Shown here: positions 1 to 7,639 of the stretch, piece after piece
Layout of the letters: each line of letters opens with the position of its first letter
How positions within the stretch are numbered: the first letter of the stretch is position 1
Origin: Rickettsiaceae bacterium
GTDB lineage: Bacteria > Pseudomonadota > Alphaproteobacteria > Rickettsiales > Rickettsiaceae
Reading direction: 5' to 3'
Assembly: GCA_023301685.1 (NCBI GenBank)
Contig: JALZUG010000065.1
Location: forward strand, 1 to 33,451
DNA: 33,451 nt
Position numbers and translations under genes: made by a program
The notes under the pieces: model-generated
Database searches by the model: none
Told to the model about the DNA's origin: nothing
What the model saw: the letters and a program-made list of their open reading frames with translations, nothing else

Positions 1-117
1 ATAGAAAATTAGATGGCAATCAACCTGAAACAATATAAAGACAAGCAATTATCTATTTCACTATGTGGCTCTAATGAAATTGGTATAAATGTTAATTTAT
101 TTATTACAAGGATAAGA
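1..117 (+). pseudogene. Partial second copy of the RNase J gene 5' end
   Basis: This segment matches 3259 onward, the start of the intact RNase J gene. It includes the dozen bases before the start codon (ATG at 13) and about 30 codons. The reading begins MAINLKQYKDK and keeps the conserved GSNEIGINVNL stretch. Substitutions include loss of a glycine (LGG becomes LCG) and a proline (IP becomes IS). After codon 30 the similarity weakens, with small deletions, and the frame soon hits a stop. It carries no catalytic motif, so it is a dead fragment. It may extend left of the window. An IS5-like remnant follows directly, which suggests that the copy came from a segmental duplication or rearrangement. 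Confidence 0.85.
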
Positions 118-571
118 CTCATACATTACATTTGACATTAACTGAAAAGTAGAGGGTTCGGTGGGTGCATCTAAAGGTGGATGGACAACTAAATTTCATC
201 TAGAAATCAGCAAAGAGGAATAGAGTTGTGGTATTTATCTCCAGATAATCGTGTATTTTAATATCTTCACGATAATATTAAGAGTATAGGGTAGTTGCTG
301 ACGAAGGTTATAACTCAAATGCCATTAAATATCAGATAAAATTTATAACCGATAAATGGCCCTATCACAAAGGCATAAATTCTCTTTTAGAAATATAGCC
401 TGTGCTTTAGACTACCGATATTTTTTCCTTAGGTAGATCTATAATTTTAGACATGATGAGGTTTCTTGGAACTGCCCACATTGTGGATATAACAGATTTC
501 TTTGAGGTTGACAAAGTTATTAATTATTATTTATCTTATACATAAAAAATAACTTAAGAGATTAATATATT
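118..571 (+). mobile_element. Decayed IS5-like transposase remnant, copy 1
   Basis: No intact gene lies in this stretch. Short translated pieces resemble an IS5-family transposase: SKGGWTTKFH (around 160-200), ELWYLSPDN (around 222-250) and an ADEGYNSNAI piece (around 297-327), which matches the usual ADKGYDSxAI motif. They fall in different frames and are broken by stops. The part at about 201-360 is repeated, in the same orientation, at about 2640-2800. The last 150 bases before the ankyrin gene have no recognisable content and must hold that gene's promoter, if it has one. The IS5 assignment rests on motif resemblance only; no terminal inverted repeats were found. Confidence 0.55.
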
Positions 572-1123
572 ATGAAGAGGCGAAGAGAAGAATCTAGTGA
601 ACAAGATCAGCCAGATAGAAAAAGAAAAAAAGTCGAAGCTACAGATGAAGTTCTGGAAGTAAAAGGATATAAAAATATATTTGAAGCAGCAAAAGATGGT
701 AATTTAGCAGCGATTGAATTTTTTATAGGCAATGGTGTTGATATTAATGCTTTTGATAATATTGGCAATACTCCTCTGGTCGTTGCTGCATTTTACGGGC
801 ATATGGAGACTGTTCAATGGTTATTTATGCAAGAGGGAGTGATGCAAGTAACTAAAGATAGTGCTTTAATGCAGGCTGCACGTAGTGGGCATATCGAGAT
901 TGTTCAATGGTTAGTAGGGCACGGAGCTGATTCTGATTGTGTGCTTTCAGATGGTAGTACTCCTTTGATACTTGCTGCGAGTAATGGGCATATGGAGACT
1001 GTTCAATGGTTATTTATGCAAGAGGGAGTGACGCAAGAAGATAAAAATATAGTTACGAGATTTGTTGTAGAGCAGGGGCATATGGAGACTGTTAAATGGT
1101 TATTTACTCAAGTGCTTGGGTAG
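572..1123 (+). CDS. Ankyrin-repeat protein, N-terminal part (ends at in-frame amber codon)
   Basis: This encodes 183 residues ending at TAG (1121-1123). The first 23 residues are strongly basic and acidic, with KRRR and DRKRKK clusters about 12 residues apart, like a bipartite nuclear localisation signal. From about residue 33 there are roughly five ankyrin repeats, with typical segments such as GNTPLVVAAFYGHMETVQWL and ADSDCVLSDGSTPLILAA. Ankyrin proteins of intracellular bacteria often bind host proteins after secretion. The combination here suggests a host-targeted effector, but no secretion signal is visible. The same frame resumes straight after the stop and continues the repeats, so this is the first third of a roughly 639-codon gene. 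It is either a nonsense-mutated pseudogene or one that needs readthrough. SD sequence before ATG is weak. Confidence 0.85.
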   Translation: MKRRREESSEQDQPDRKRKKVEATDEVLEVKGYKNIFEAAKDGNLAAIEFFIGNGVDINAFDNIGNTPLVVAAFYGHMETVQWLFMQEGVMQVTKDSALMQAARSGHIEIVQWLVGHGADSDCVLSDGSTPLILAASNGHMETVQWLFMQEGVTQEDKNIVTRFVVEQGHMETVKWLFTQVLG

Positions 1124-1144
1124 GCATCTTATAAATTTCACGCT

Positions 1145-2491
1145 GTGAAATTTGCTGTAGATCTGGGGCGTACTGATATTATTAAATGTATTTCTACGCA
1201 AGGCATGGGATCTTACTATAGAGATGAAGCTCTGAGGTATGCTGCAGACAGTGGTAATATCGAGATTGTTCAATGGTTAGTAGAGTATGGAGCTGATATT
1301 AACTATGGAGATCTTAAGAGTTGTCATTCGAACCCTATGGGTCTAAGTACAAATGGTACTGCTCTGACAATTGCATTAGAGCAGGGGCATATCGAAATTG
1401 TTAAATTTCTAGTGGGTAAAGGTGTTGCTATTAATTATAGCACTAGAAAATATCAAGATTCTATGTTAGCGATAATTGAATCAGCAAAGGTGGCAGACGG
1501 CATTGTTAGTAGAATACCACCTCAGATTCAGGAAGACGTAGGGATAGATGATACGCTTGTTATTACAAGATATAAGTTCTTAATTAGTAAAAATGGTTAT
1601 CAGAGAACTTTGAAAGAAAATATTGACATAATTAATAACACGAATGGTCTTTCTGTTGGGTTAAAACAAGAAGTAATTAAGGTTTTAGTACAATCACAAC
1701 AAGAAATTGATATGAAGTGTGGAAGTATATTTTCGTCACTGAAATTAACAATTTCCCCTGTCTCTTTAATTATATTAATTAATAAAAAAGCAGAAGGTAA
1801 CTTCTATGTATCAGAGGAAGAAGGTCCTATAAAGAGCTTAATAGAGTTTTACAAAGAAATGCTCCCTGATTTTGATAGTGAAAGTATTATTGATTTCTTA
1901 AATAGTGGAAAAGTTAAAAATTCTGAAGGTAATATTTTGGAAGGAGAAGATAGAAATAAAGCCTTAGATTCAATGAAAGCTAAAATATCTGCTGCAAATT
2001 TAATTATAATACAAAACTCAGCAAGACTATTTGATTATTTGCAAAAATCAATTATAGAAGATTATGTAGGGGTGGATTATAACGAACATAAAGAAGATAT
2101 TCTAAAAGAATCTATTGATCGTAAACACAGTCTTGCTGAGAGTATAAAAGATTTGATAAATAAATGTATATTGCCTCTAGGGTTTAAAAATAACTTAAGT
2201 TTAGTTATTATGCATCAAAAAGAATTAATACTTAAAGAGCATATTAGTAATTTTATACTCAATTCTATAGAGCAGTTATTTATTCAACATCACCAAGAAT
2301 TAGAAATTAGTAAAATAAATGCTGCATTAGTAGCCAAGGATGAACAAATCACAACTCTTACAGAACAAGTCAAATTTCTGATAGAACATATAACAACATC
2401 AGGTGATGATCAGGATCAGGCTTCTGTTAATGTTGTAGGTGAGATTGGAATGGACGTAGAAGTGCCAGTAGTAGCAGTAACAGACTTTTAA
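1145..2491 (+). CDS. Ankyrin-repeat protein, C-terminal part (same frame, after the amber codon)
   Basis: The open frame continues that of 572-1123. The nominal start is GTG at 1145 with no ribosome binding site; ATG at 1205 is an alternative. It has about three more ankyrin units (including SGNIEIVQWLVEYGADINY and QGHIEIVKFLVGKGVAINY) up to about residue 110. Then comes about 330 residues of mostly helical, charged sequence with no known domain. Near the C-terminus is a likely coiled coil (ALVAKDEQITTLTEQVKFLI, around residues 398-417), followed by an acidic tail. The lack of a start signal and the preserved repeat register across 1121-1123 show that it belongs with the upstream fragment. 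Whether it is expressed alone is unknown. Confidence 0.8.
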   Translation: MKFAVDLGRTDIIKCISTQGMGSYYRDEALRYAADSGNIEIVQWLVEYGADINYGDLKSCHSNPMGLSTNGTALTIALEQGHIEIVKFLVGKGVAINYSTRKYQDSMLAIIESAKVADGIVSRIPPQIQEDVGIDDTLVITRYKFLISKNGYQRTLKENIDIINNTNGLSVGLKQEVIKVLVQSQQEIDMKCGSIFSSLKLTISPVSLIILINKKAEGNFYVSEEEGPIKSLIEFYKEMLPDFDSESIIDFLNSGKVKNSEGNILEGEDRNKALDSMKAKISAANLIIIQNSARLFDYLQKSIIEDYVGVDYNEHKEDILKESIDRKHSLAESIKDLINKCILPLGFKNNLSLVIMHQKELILKEHISNFILNSIEQLFIQHHQELEISKINAALVAKDEQITTLTEQVKFLIEHITTSGDDQDQASVNVVGEIGMDVEVPVVAVTDF

Positions 2492-2893
2492 TAAAGAGAA
2501 AAGTTTGCCCTTTGCAAAAGTATCAAAAAACAGAGAGAAATATTATTAATTTGTGTAATTCATTTGACTGATGTGAAGCTGCGAAAATAGTATAATTATA
2601 TCTACTACATGGTTGTTAATAATATTCCATTTATAGATGGAGAATTAGCAAAGGGGGAATAGAGTTGTCGTGTTTATCTACAGATAATCATGCATTTTAA
2701 ATATCTTCACGATAATATTAAAAATATACGATAGTTGCTGACAAAGGTTATGACTCAAATGTCATTAGATATCGGAAAAATTTATAACCGGCAAATGATC
2801 TTCTTGCAGCATGACTAGAAGAAAATGAACAATTTTTTTACATTGATTTGTTATAGCAAACGCTCTTGAGAACTTCTTATTGCTATATTGCCA
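2492..2893 (+). mobile_element. Decayed IS5-like transposase remnant, copy 2
   Basis: No intact gene is present. About 2640-2800 is a diverged direct copy of 201-360 and contains the ADKGYDSNVI motif of IS5-type transposases (around 2739-2769) plus an IELSCLSTDNHAF piece. It is shorter than copy 1: the upstream GGWTTKFH region is absent and similarity ends near 2800. A small five-pair hairpin lies just after the ankyrin gene, around 2503-2518, too weak to call a terminator. The right end (2800-2893) runs into the broken PAP2 gene on the other strand. Confidence 0.55.
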
Positions 2894-3241
2894 TTAAATT
2901 CTTTGATTTCTTGCTCTACCGAAATTACCCTTTAATACAGTGTTTACAATAAGGCCTGGACCTCTAATTGCAGTAATAAATAAAAAGAAAGCTGAAGACT
3001 TTAGGATTAATTTTGATTTTTTGTGCTTAAGATATAAATAAATCATATATAGCATCTGAACTATAACATTTGTTTTATAAAGAAAATCAAGTTTAGGGTC
3101 ATAAAAATAATTTGCAATTTGAATATCTAATTTAGGAAAAAGTATAAAAAAGATCGTAAAAGCTGCAAAAGCAAATATGTTTGCATATATAAGCTTAGTA
3201 TTAATCATAGACAGCAAAGCCCTAAATAGTGTATAATCCAT
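2894..3241 (-). pseudogene. Truncated PAP2-family membrane phosphatase
   Basis: This 115-residue ORF has hydrophobic helices at about residues 15-37, 57-70 and 82-103. It ends in GPGLIVNTVLKGNFGRAR, the start of the first PAP2 active-site motif (K-x6-R-P). The expected proline is missing and the frame stops four residues after that arginine. A neighbouring frame then reads QEIKEFNG before ending, which looks like the normal continuation, so a small frameshift sits at about 2900-2910. The remaining two active-site motifs, which carry the catalytic histidines, are absent because the IS5-like remnant begins there. Full-length relatives include lipid A and phosphatidylglycerol phosphate phosphatases. 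The start codon lies only 29 bases from the RNase J start, in divergent orientation. The protein cannot be catalytically active. Confidence 0.75.
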
Positions 3242-3270
3242 ACGAACTTTTTAATAAGATAGAAAATTAG

Positions 3271-4947
3271 ATGGCAATCAACCTGAAACAATATAAAGAC
3301 AAGCTATTATTTATTCCACTAGGTGGATCTAACGAAATTGGCATTAATGTCAATTTATATCACTACAAAGGCAAATGGATTATGGTTGATTGTGGGAGCG
3401 GCTTTGCAGATGACTACCTTCCTGGTGTTGATATGGTTGTGGCTGATTTGAGTTTCATTGAAGAGCATAAAAAAGATTTGCTGGGAATTATACTCACCCA
3501 CGCACACGAAGATCATCTTGGAGCAGTGCAGTATTTATGGAATGAGCTGGGTTGTCCAATTTATACAACTAAATTTACAAAATCATTTCTTAAGTCTAAG
3601 ATTGCAGAGTATAATTTTGCAGATCATCTAAAAATTAATGAAGTTGATCCTTCAAAGAGGTTTGAATTAGGACCTTTTACTATTGATATGATTGGGCTTA
3701 CTCATTCAGCTCCTGAAATGCAAGCTTTAATGATCAGAACTGATGCAGGTAATGTTCTTCACACAGGTGATTGGAAATTTGATCCAAACCCGATAGTTGG
3801 AAAAGAATCTGACCAAGAAGCGCTAAAGGCTTGTGGTGATGAAGGAGTTTTGGCTCTTGTATGTGATTCAACTAACGTGTTTAATGCAGGCACATCTGGC
3901 TCTGAAGGTGATGTTCGTAAGAGTTTAGTTGATATTATTGCCAGATGCCCAAAAATGGTAGTTGTAACTACTTTTGCTTCAAATTTGGCTAGATTGGATA
4001 CAATAATTCATGCAGGACAAAAAGCCGGAAGAAAAGTAGCACTCAGTGGAAGAAGTTTGCACCGTATGTTTGCTGCTGCTCAAGAATGTGGATACCTTAA
4101 AGATATAAAACCTTTGATTGATGAGCGTACAATTGGCAATTATAAAAGAGAGGATCTTTTAGTAATTGCAACAGGTTGTCAAGGTGAGCCAATGGCGGCA
4201 ACCTCAAAAATGGCAAATGGTACACATCATTCAGTTAAGCTTGCGAAAAAGGATACAGTTATTTTTTCATCAAAGATTATTCCTGGGAATGATAAAAAGA
4301 TTTTTAAGCTTTTCAATATTTTTGTAAAGCAAGGTGTTGAAGTAATTACTGAACAAGATCATTTTGTTCATGTATCAGGTCATCCAGGGGTAGAAGAGCT
4401 GCAAAAAATGTATGAATTAGTTAGGCCGCAAGTATGTATACCTGTGCATGGGGAACCAGTTCATATTCATGAGCACGCAAAGCTTGCTAAGTCTAGCGGT
4501 ATCAAAGAATCAGTTGAAGTTGAAAATGGAAGTGTTGTTTTGCTTGAAGAAGAAGGGTCTAAAGTAATAGATTTTGTTAAAAATGGCTATCTCGCTGTTG
4601 ATGGCAATTATTTACTTCCTGACGATTCGCAGATTTTTAAAATGCGCAGAAGGATGCGTGATTCAGGAATTGTAGTAGCATCCATTGTAATTGATAATAA
4701 ATTACGCTTAACTTGTCCTCCTATTTTGTCAGTGCCAGGTTTGCTTGACCCTATAGAAGATATAGATGTTATTGACGAGTTAAAAGATGCAGTTGCTCTA
4801 GCACTTAGTGACCAAAGAAAGCAAAGCAAAGGTAACTTAACATTAGAAAATGTTGATTCATGCGTAAGACGTGCTTTAAGACGTGGAATAAAGCAAGAAA
4901 TCAATAAAACTCCAGTTATTATAGTAAATATCGAAGAATTAGACTAA
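3271..4947 (+). CDS. rnj: Ribonuclease J
   Basis: This 558-residue protein is a metallo-beta-lactamase/beta-CASP ribonuclease. It degrades and matures RNA as an endonuclease and a 5'-3' exonuclease. The metal-binding motif HAHEDH is at residues 77-82. Further metal-site segments are LTHSAPE and HTGDWKFD. The beta-CASP region includes SGRSLHRM, GCQGEP and FSSKIIPGN. SGHPG and PVHGEPVHIHEHA close the nuclease core, followed by the family's C-terminal domain. Length and motifs are normal. ATG at 3271 begins the conserved N-terminus, though the ribosome binding site is poor. The gene stands alone between a broken PAP2 gene and an inverted repeat. Its 5' end is duplicated at the window edge. Confidence 0.95.
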   Translation: MAINLKQYKDKLLFIPLGGSNEIGINVNLYHYKGKWIMVDCGSGFADDYLPGVDMVVADLSFIEEHKKDLLGIILTHAHEDHLGAVQYLWNELGCPIYTTKFTKSFLKSKIAEYNFADHLKINEVDPSKRFELGPFTIDMIGLTHSAPEMQALMIRTDAGNVLHTGDWKFDPNPIVGKESDQEALKACGDEGVLALVCDSTNVFNAGTSGSEGDVRKSLVDIIARCPKMVVVTTFASNLARLDTIIHAGQKAGRKVALSGRSLHRMFAAAQECGYLKDIKPLIDERTIGNYKREDLLVIATGCQGEPMAATSKMANGTHHSVKLAKKDTVIFSSKIIPGNDKKIFKLFNIFVKQGVEVITEQDHFVHVSGHPGVEELQKMYELVRPQVCIPVHGEPVHIHEHAKLAKSSGIKESVEVENGSVVLLEEEGSKVIDFVKNGYLAVDGNYLLPDDSQIFKMRRRMRDSGIVVASIVIDNKLRLTCPPILSVPGLLDPIEDIDVIDELKDAVALALSDQRKQSKGNLTLENVDSCVRRALRRGIKQEINKTPVIIVNIEELD

Positions 4948-4996
4948 CATTGCAAATTAAAAATAACTAATTTTGTTTGTGGTATAAAATTTTAGT

Positions 4997-5060
4997 AGAC
5001 GGTCAAAAATTGTAGAATGTAAAATATATGATGGAATTTGGCTGCAATTTTTGACTGTCT
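4997..5060. repeat. Long inverted repeat (16-base arms, 32-base loop)
   Basis: The arms are 4997-5012 (agacggtcaaaaattg) and 5045-5060 (caatttttgactgtct), complementary at 15 of 16 positions. It sits between the convergent ends of RNase J (stop at 4947) and the first membrane-protein paralogue (stop at 5085). It may terminate transcription from both sides, since one strand of each arm has an A/T run. However, the loop is unusually long and no U-tract follows the stem, so a small mobile-element remnant is equally possible. Confidence 0.6.
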
Positions 5061-5084
5061 AATCAGTTGCCTGATAAATAAAAT

Positions 5085-5742
5085 CTAGATATCAGTTATA
5101 TTTGTACATTCCAAACTGTTATTTGATTCACCTGATAGTTTTAGTGCTATTTCTCTTAATTCAGTTCCATCTACTTGATTATCATTTTTTAGAGCATCAA
5201 GTATAACACTAGCTACTAATTTTGGATCTGAATGACGTCTTGGTTTAGCATGACTAGCTGATGTTTGTGCAGCAATGCTAGAATTATCACTTGCTTCAAT
5301 TGTGTGTATTACTTGCTGTTTATAGGGTTGTTTTATATCATCAGATGTAGGCAACGATAATGCTTTGTTGTGACTGATATGATTGTTTAATTGAGATGGT
5401 AGGGAGTGAGTTGATGCAGCAATAACTTTTAGCCCACCACTTGCTGCTATTGCTAAAGTTGATGCAACATCATTTGGTCGACCATTTTCAGTAGAACTAG
5501 ACCTGCCTGTGAGGGTAGATACATCTGCTTCTGTAATTGTAATATGTTGTGTTTTTGTATGTGATATGGTTCCATTAGATTCTTCTATATCCGTACTGCT
5601 AGTGTCAATTTCTACTGTTGAGGATTCACGATTTGTACTTGCCCATATATCTTTCCGTTCTAACACACGTAAAGCAACTTACTCCTGATGCGAATAGACT
5701 GAAAGTACATGCTAATATAACTAGTGCTGTTATTGGTTCCAT
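5085..5742 (-). pseudogene. Membrane-anchored tandem paralogue 1, frameshifted
   Basis: This is the first of three related minus-strand genes. The true start is ATG at 5742, preceded by AAAGGTAATT as in paralogue 2. The N-terminus reads MEPITALVILACTFSLF, then SCFTCVRTERYM, matching paralogue 2 nearly residue by residue. At about 5655 one extra G (ATGGGCAAG against ATGGCAAG) shifts the frame; translation then needs the other frame, which stays open to 5085. After repair the protein is about 218 residues: N-terminal membrane helix, a ser/thr-rich linker, the family block ending NGRPNDVASTLAIAASGGL, a variable region, a PRRHSDP motif and a C-terminal LVASVILDALKNDNQVDG segment. Function is unrecognised. 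As it stands only a helix-bearing stub of about 40 residues, or a protein from an internal start, could be made. Confidence 0.75.
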
Positions 5743-5996
5743 AATAATTACCTTTCTTTATGATTTATAAAATACCTGAGAATAATATATTCCCACATCT
5801 AAATTTTAGGATCACATTAGTTAACATTATAATAATTAAATTATAATTTACTTACTTTTATGATTTTTAGACGAAATATTAGGAACCAAACTTCCTAAAC
5901 AATTGAATTACATAGGAATTTTATACAGTTAAATATTGTAGAGTTAGATTAACCAGTTGTTAAATGCTCTATATTAATACGATTAAGCAACGGCTG
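5743..5996 (-). promoter_or_regulatory. Duplicated leader/promoter region of paralogue 1
   Basis: No gene lies in this 254-base gap. Its right-hand reading on the minus strand (about 5830 to 5743) closely matches the region upstream of paralogue 2 (about 6735 to 6645). The match includes the GGGAATA...ATTATTCT...AGGTATTTTATAA block and the AAAGGTAATTATT ribosome-binding stretch. The leader was therefore duplicated with the gene and has been conserved. A seven-base-pair hairpin at 5879-5898 (ttaggaa, loop ccaaac, ttcctaa) may end transcription of paralogue 2, but no T-run follows it. Confidence 0.55.
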
Positions 5997-6644
5997 TTAT
6001 ACTGAAGATGCTGCAGAATCAGCATCTGATAGAACAGGGTCATCATCACCAAGTACAGATACCATTATCTCGCCAAGCTCGTGTGCATCAACAATACCAT
6101 CATCTGCAAGAGCATCAGATACTACGCTAACTAATAATGCAGCACCAGAAGGACGTCTAGCATGATGACCAGATTTTTCTAAAGATTGAGCTGGTTTATC
6201 TTGATCACTGTCTTCGTCAATTATTATAGTTGGAGGAACGGATTTTTCTTCTTCCAATCTGGGTAGCCTTGCTATGGAAGGAGCTGGTAGTGCGGGAGCT
6301 AAAGATCCAGGTGCTCTACCAGCAAGGGCTGATAATCCTCCACTTGCGGCTCCTGCTAACACTGATGCAACATCATTTGGTCTGCCAGATTCAATAGTAG
6401 TAGAATGGCCAGTGAATGTGGATGCTTCTATATCGTCTATTTTAATATGCTGCTTTCTAGTGTGTACTGTACTTCCATCAGGTTCTTTTCTATCTATAAC
6501 ACTATTGTCAATTTCTACAGATGTTGTTTCACGCTCGGATCTTGCCATATATCTTTCTGTTCTATAACATGTAAAACAACTAGTTACGCTTGCAAAGAGA
6601 CCTAGTCCAAGAGATACTATTACTAATGCTGTTACTGGTTCCAT
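5997..6644 (-). CDS. Membrane-anchored tandem paralogue 2 (unrecognised family)
   Basis: This intact 215-residue protein is the best representative of the local family. Residues about 4-26 form one hydrophobic helix, probably a signal anchor. A basic TERYMARSERE stretch follows. Residues about 42-107 carry the family block: DGSTVHTRKQHIKIDDIEAS, then TGHSTTIES, then GRPNDVASVLAGAASGGL. A variable proline- and acid-rich region follows, then HHARRPSG and a C-terminal helix-rich segment, LLVSVVSDALADDGIVDAHE, before an acidic serine-rich end. The D-x-x-x-D-x-x-E spacing there loosely recalls EF-hand or TerB-like helices, but I would not assign a domain. ATG at 6644 has a good AAAGG ribosome binding site. 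Surface or secreted host-interaction roles are possible but unproven. Confidence 0.75.
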   Translation of the reverse strand: MEPVTALVIVSLGLGLFASVTSCFTCYRTERYMARSERETTSVEIDNSVIDRKEPDGSTVHTRKQHIKIDDIEASTFTGHSTTIESGRPNDVASVLAGAASGGLSALAGRAPGSLAPALPAPSIARLPRLEEEKSVPPTIIIDEDSDQDKPAQSLEKSGHHARRPSGAALLVSVVSDALADDGIVDAHELGEIMVSVLGDDDPVLSDADSAASSV

Positions 6645-6788
6645 AATAATTACCTTTCCTTATACTTATAAAATTCCTAAGAATAATCTATTCCCATATA
6701 TAAACTTTATGACCAGATTGGTTAAGATTTTGTTAAATAAAGAATAATTTATTTACTTTTTGGTTGTTTTGATAAAAACATAATATAT

Positions 6789-6825
6789 AAAAATTCCTGA
6801 GTAATCCGAATGCTCAGGAATTTTT
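6789..6825 (-). terminator. Rho-independent terminator of paralogue 3
   Basis: Perfect 13-base inverted repeat: aaaaattcctgag at 6789-6801 and ctcaggaattttt at 6813-6825, with an 11-base loop. On the minus strand it follows the stop codon of paralogue 3 (6851) by 25 bases and ends in a T-run. It is symmetrical, so it would also work on the plus strand. Confidence 0.85.
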
Positions 6826-6850
6826 ACATGCGATGTTTTATATTATTTAA

Positions 6851-7639
6851 TTACAATTCAATAGTCTCTACTGTTGCTTCACCCATTACTCCACTTTCAT
6901 TCATAGGAATTGAGAGCATTTCAACCATATCACTACCTAAAGCATCTTCAATTACTGATGTCACAAGACCTGTAATATGTCCTTCTTGTGTTGTCTCTGC
7001 AGACTCTTCTGAACTAGAAACAATAACAGCTTCTTGCTTTCCGCTATTACCTCTCTCAATGTGACCTTCACTACTTTCTTCGGAATCAACGCTAAATTCA
7101 TCTAATTCAATTTTTCTTCTTGCATGTTTGGAGCTTCTAGAAATTGGTTCTTTTGTGTCACTTGCTTCGCTTTCATCTTCAACTTCTATTAACTTCATGC
7201 CACCTCTTAAAAGCGATGAACCAACTCCTTCACCAGTATCTTCACTAAGCACCCCCCCTAATTGTGGGACTACTCCTGCAGTAAGCTTATTGAGAGCTCC
7301 TGTTGCTCCACTTGCTAATGTTTCAGCAGTTTTATTTGGCAATCCAGTTCTTGTAACTGATGTAGATCCAGAAATAAATCTTGAACCCATTTCCATATCT
7401 ATATCTTTTATATGAATATCTTGTTCTCTGATTGTTGTAGTTGATCCGTCTCCATGATCTTCTGTTGTTGCTTTATTTTTGATTGTTATATCAGTAGTAT
7501 CTTTAGTTTCTACTTTCTCTACAGCTTTAAATTTTCTTTTGAAGTGGAATATTGTACCAATCGATACACCTGCAGAAATTCCTGATATAAGAACTGCTGC
7601 TCCTGCAATTATTCCAATTATTATTAGTTCTACTCCCAT
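6851..7639 (-). CDS. Membrane-anchored tandem paralogue 3 (unrecognised family, diverged)
   Basis: This 262-residue protein is the most distant member of the tandem family. Its N-terminus is a long hydrophobic helix (residues about 4-32) followed by basic FKRKFK. The family block is recognisable: DGSTTTIREQDIHIKDID, then SGSTSVTRTGLPNKTAETLA and SGATGALNKL. A longer variable region contains two acidic ser/glu-rich tracts. The SKHARR motif matches HARR of paralogue 2, and LVTSVIEDALGSDMVE matches the shared C-terminal segment. The start at 7639 follows AAAGGTAACTGTC, the same ribosome-binding arrangement as its relatives. It has its own terminator. Membrane-anchored and otherwise unknown; the alternation of conserved and variable blocks would suit an exposed protein. 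Confidence 0.75.
   Translation of the reverse strand: MGVELIIIGIIAGAAVLISGISAGVSIGTIFHFKRKFKAVEKVETKDTTDITIKNKATTEDHGDGSTTTIREQDIHIKDIDMEMGSRFISGSTSVTRTGLPNKTAETLASGATGALNKLTAGVVPQLGGVLSEDTGEGVGSSLLRGGMKLIEVEDESEASDTKEPISRSSKHARRKIELDEFSVDSEESSEGHIERGNSGKQEAVIVSSSEESAETTQEGHITGLVTSVIEDALGSDMVEMLSIPMNESGVMGEATVETIEL

Noticed and set aside
4608-4904. Minus-strand ORF inside RNase J
   Set aside because: It is antisense to the conserved C-terminal domain and has no independent support.
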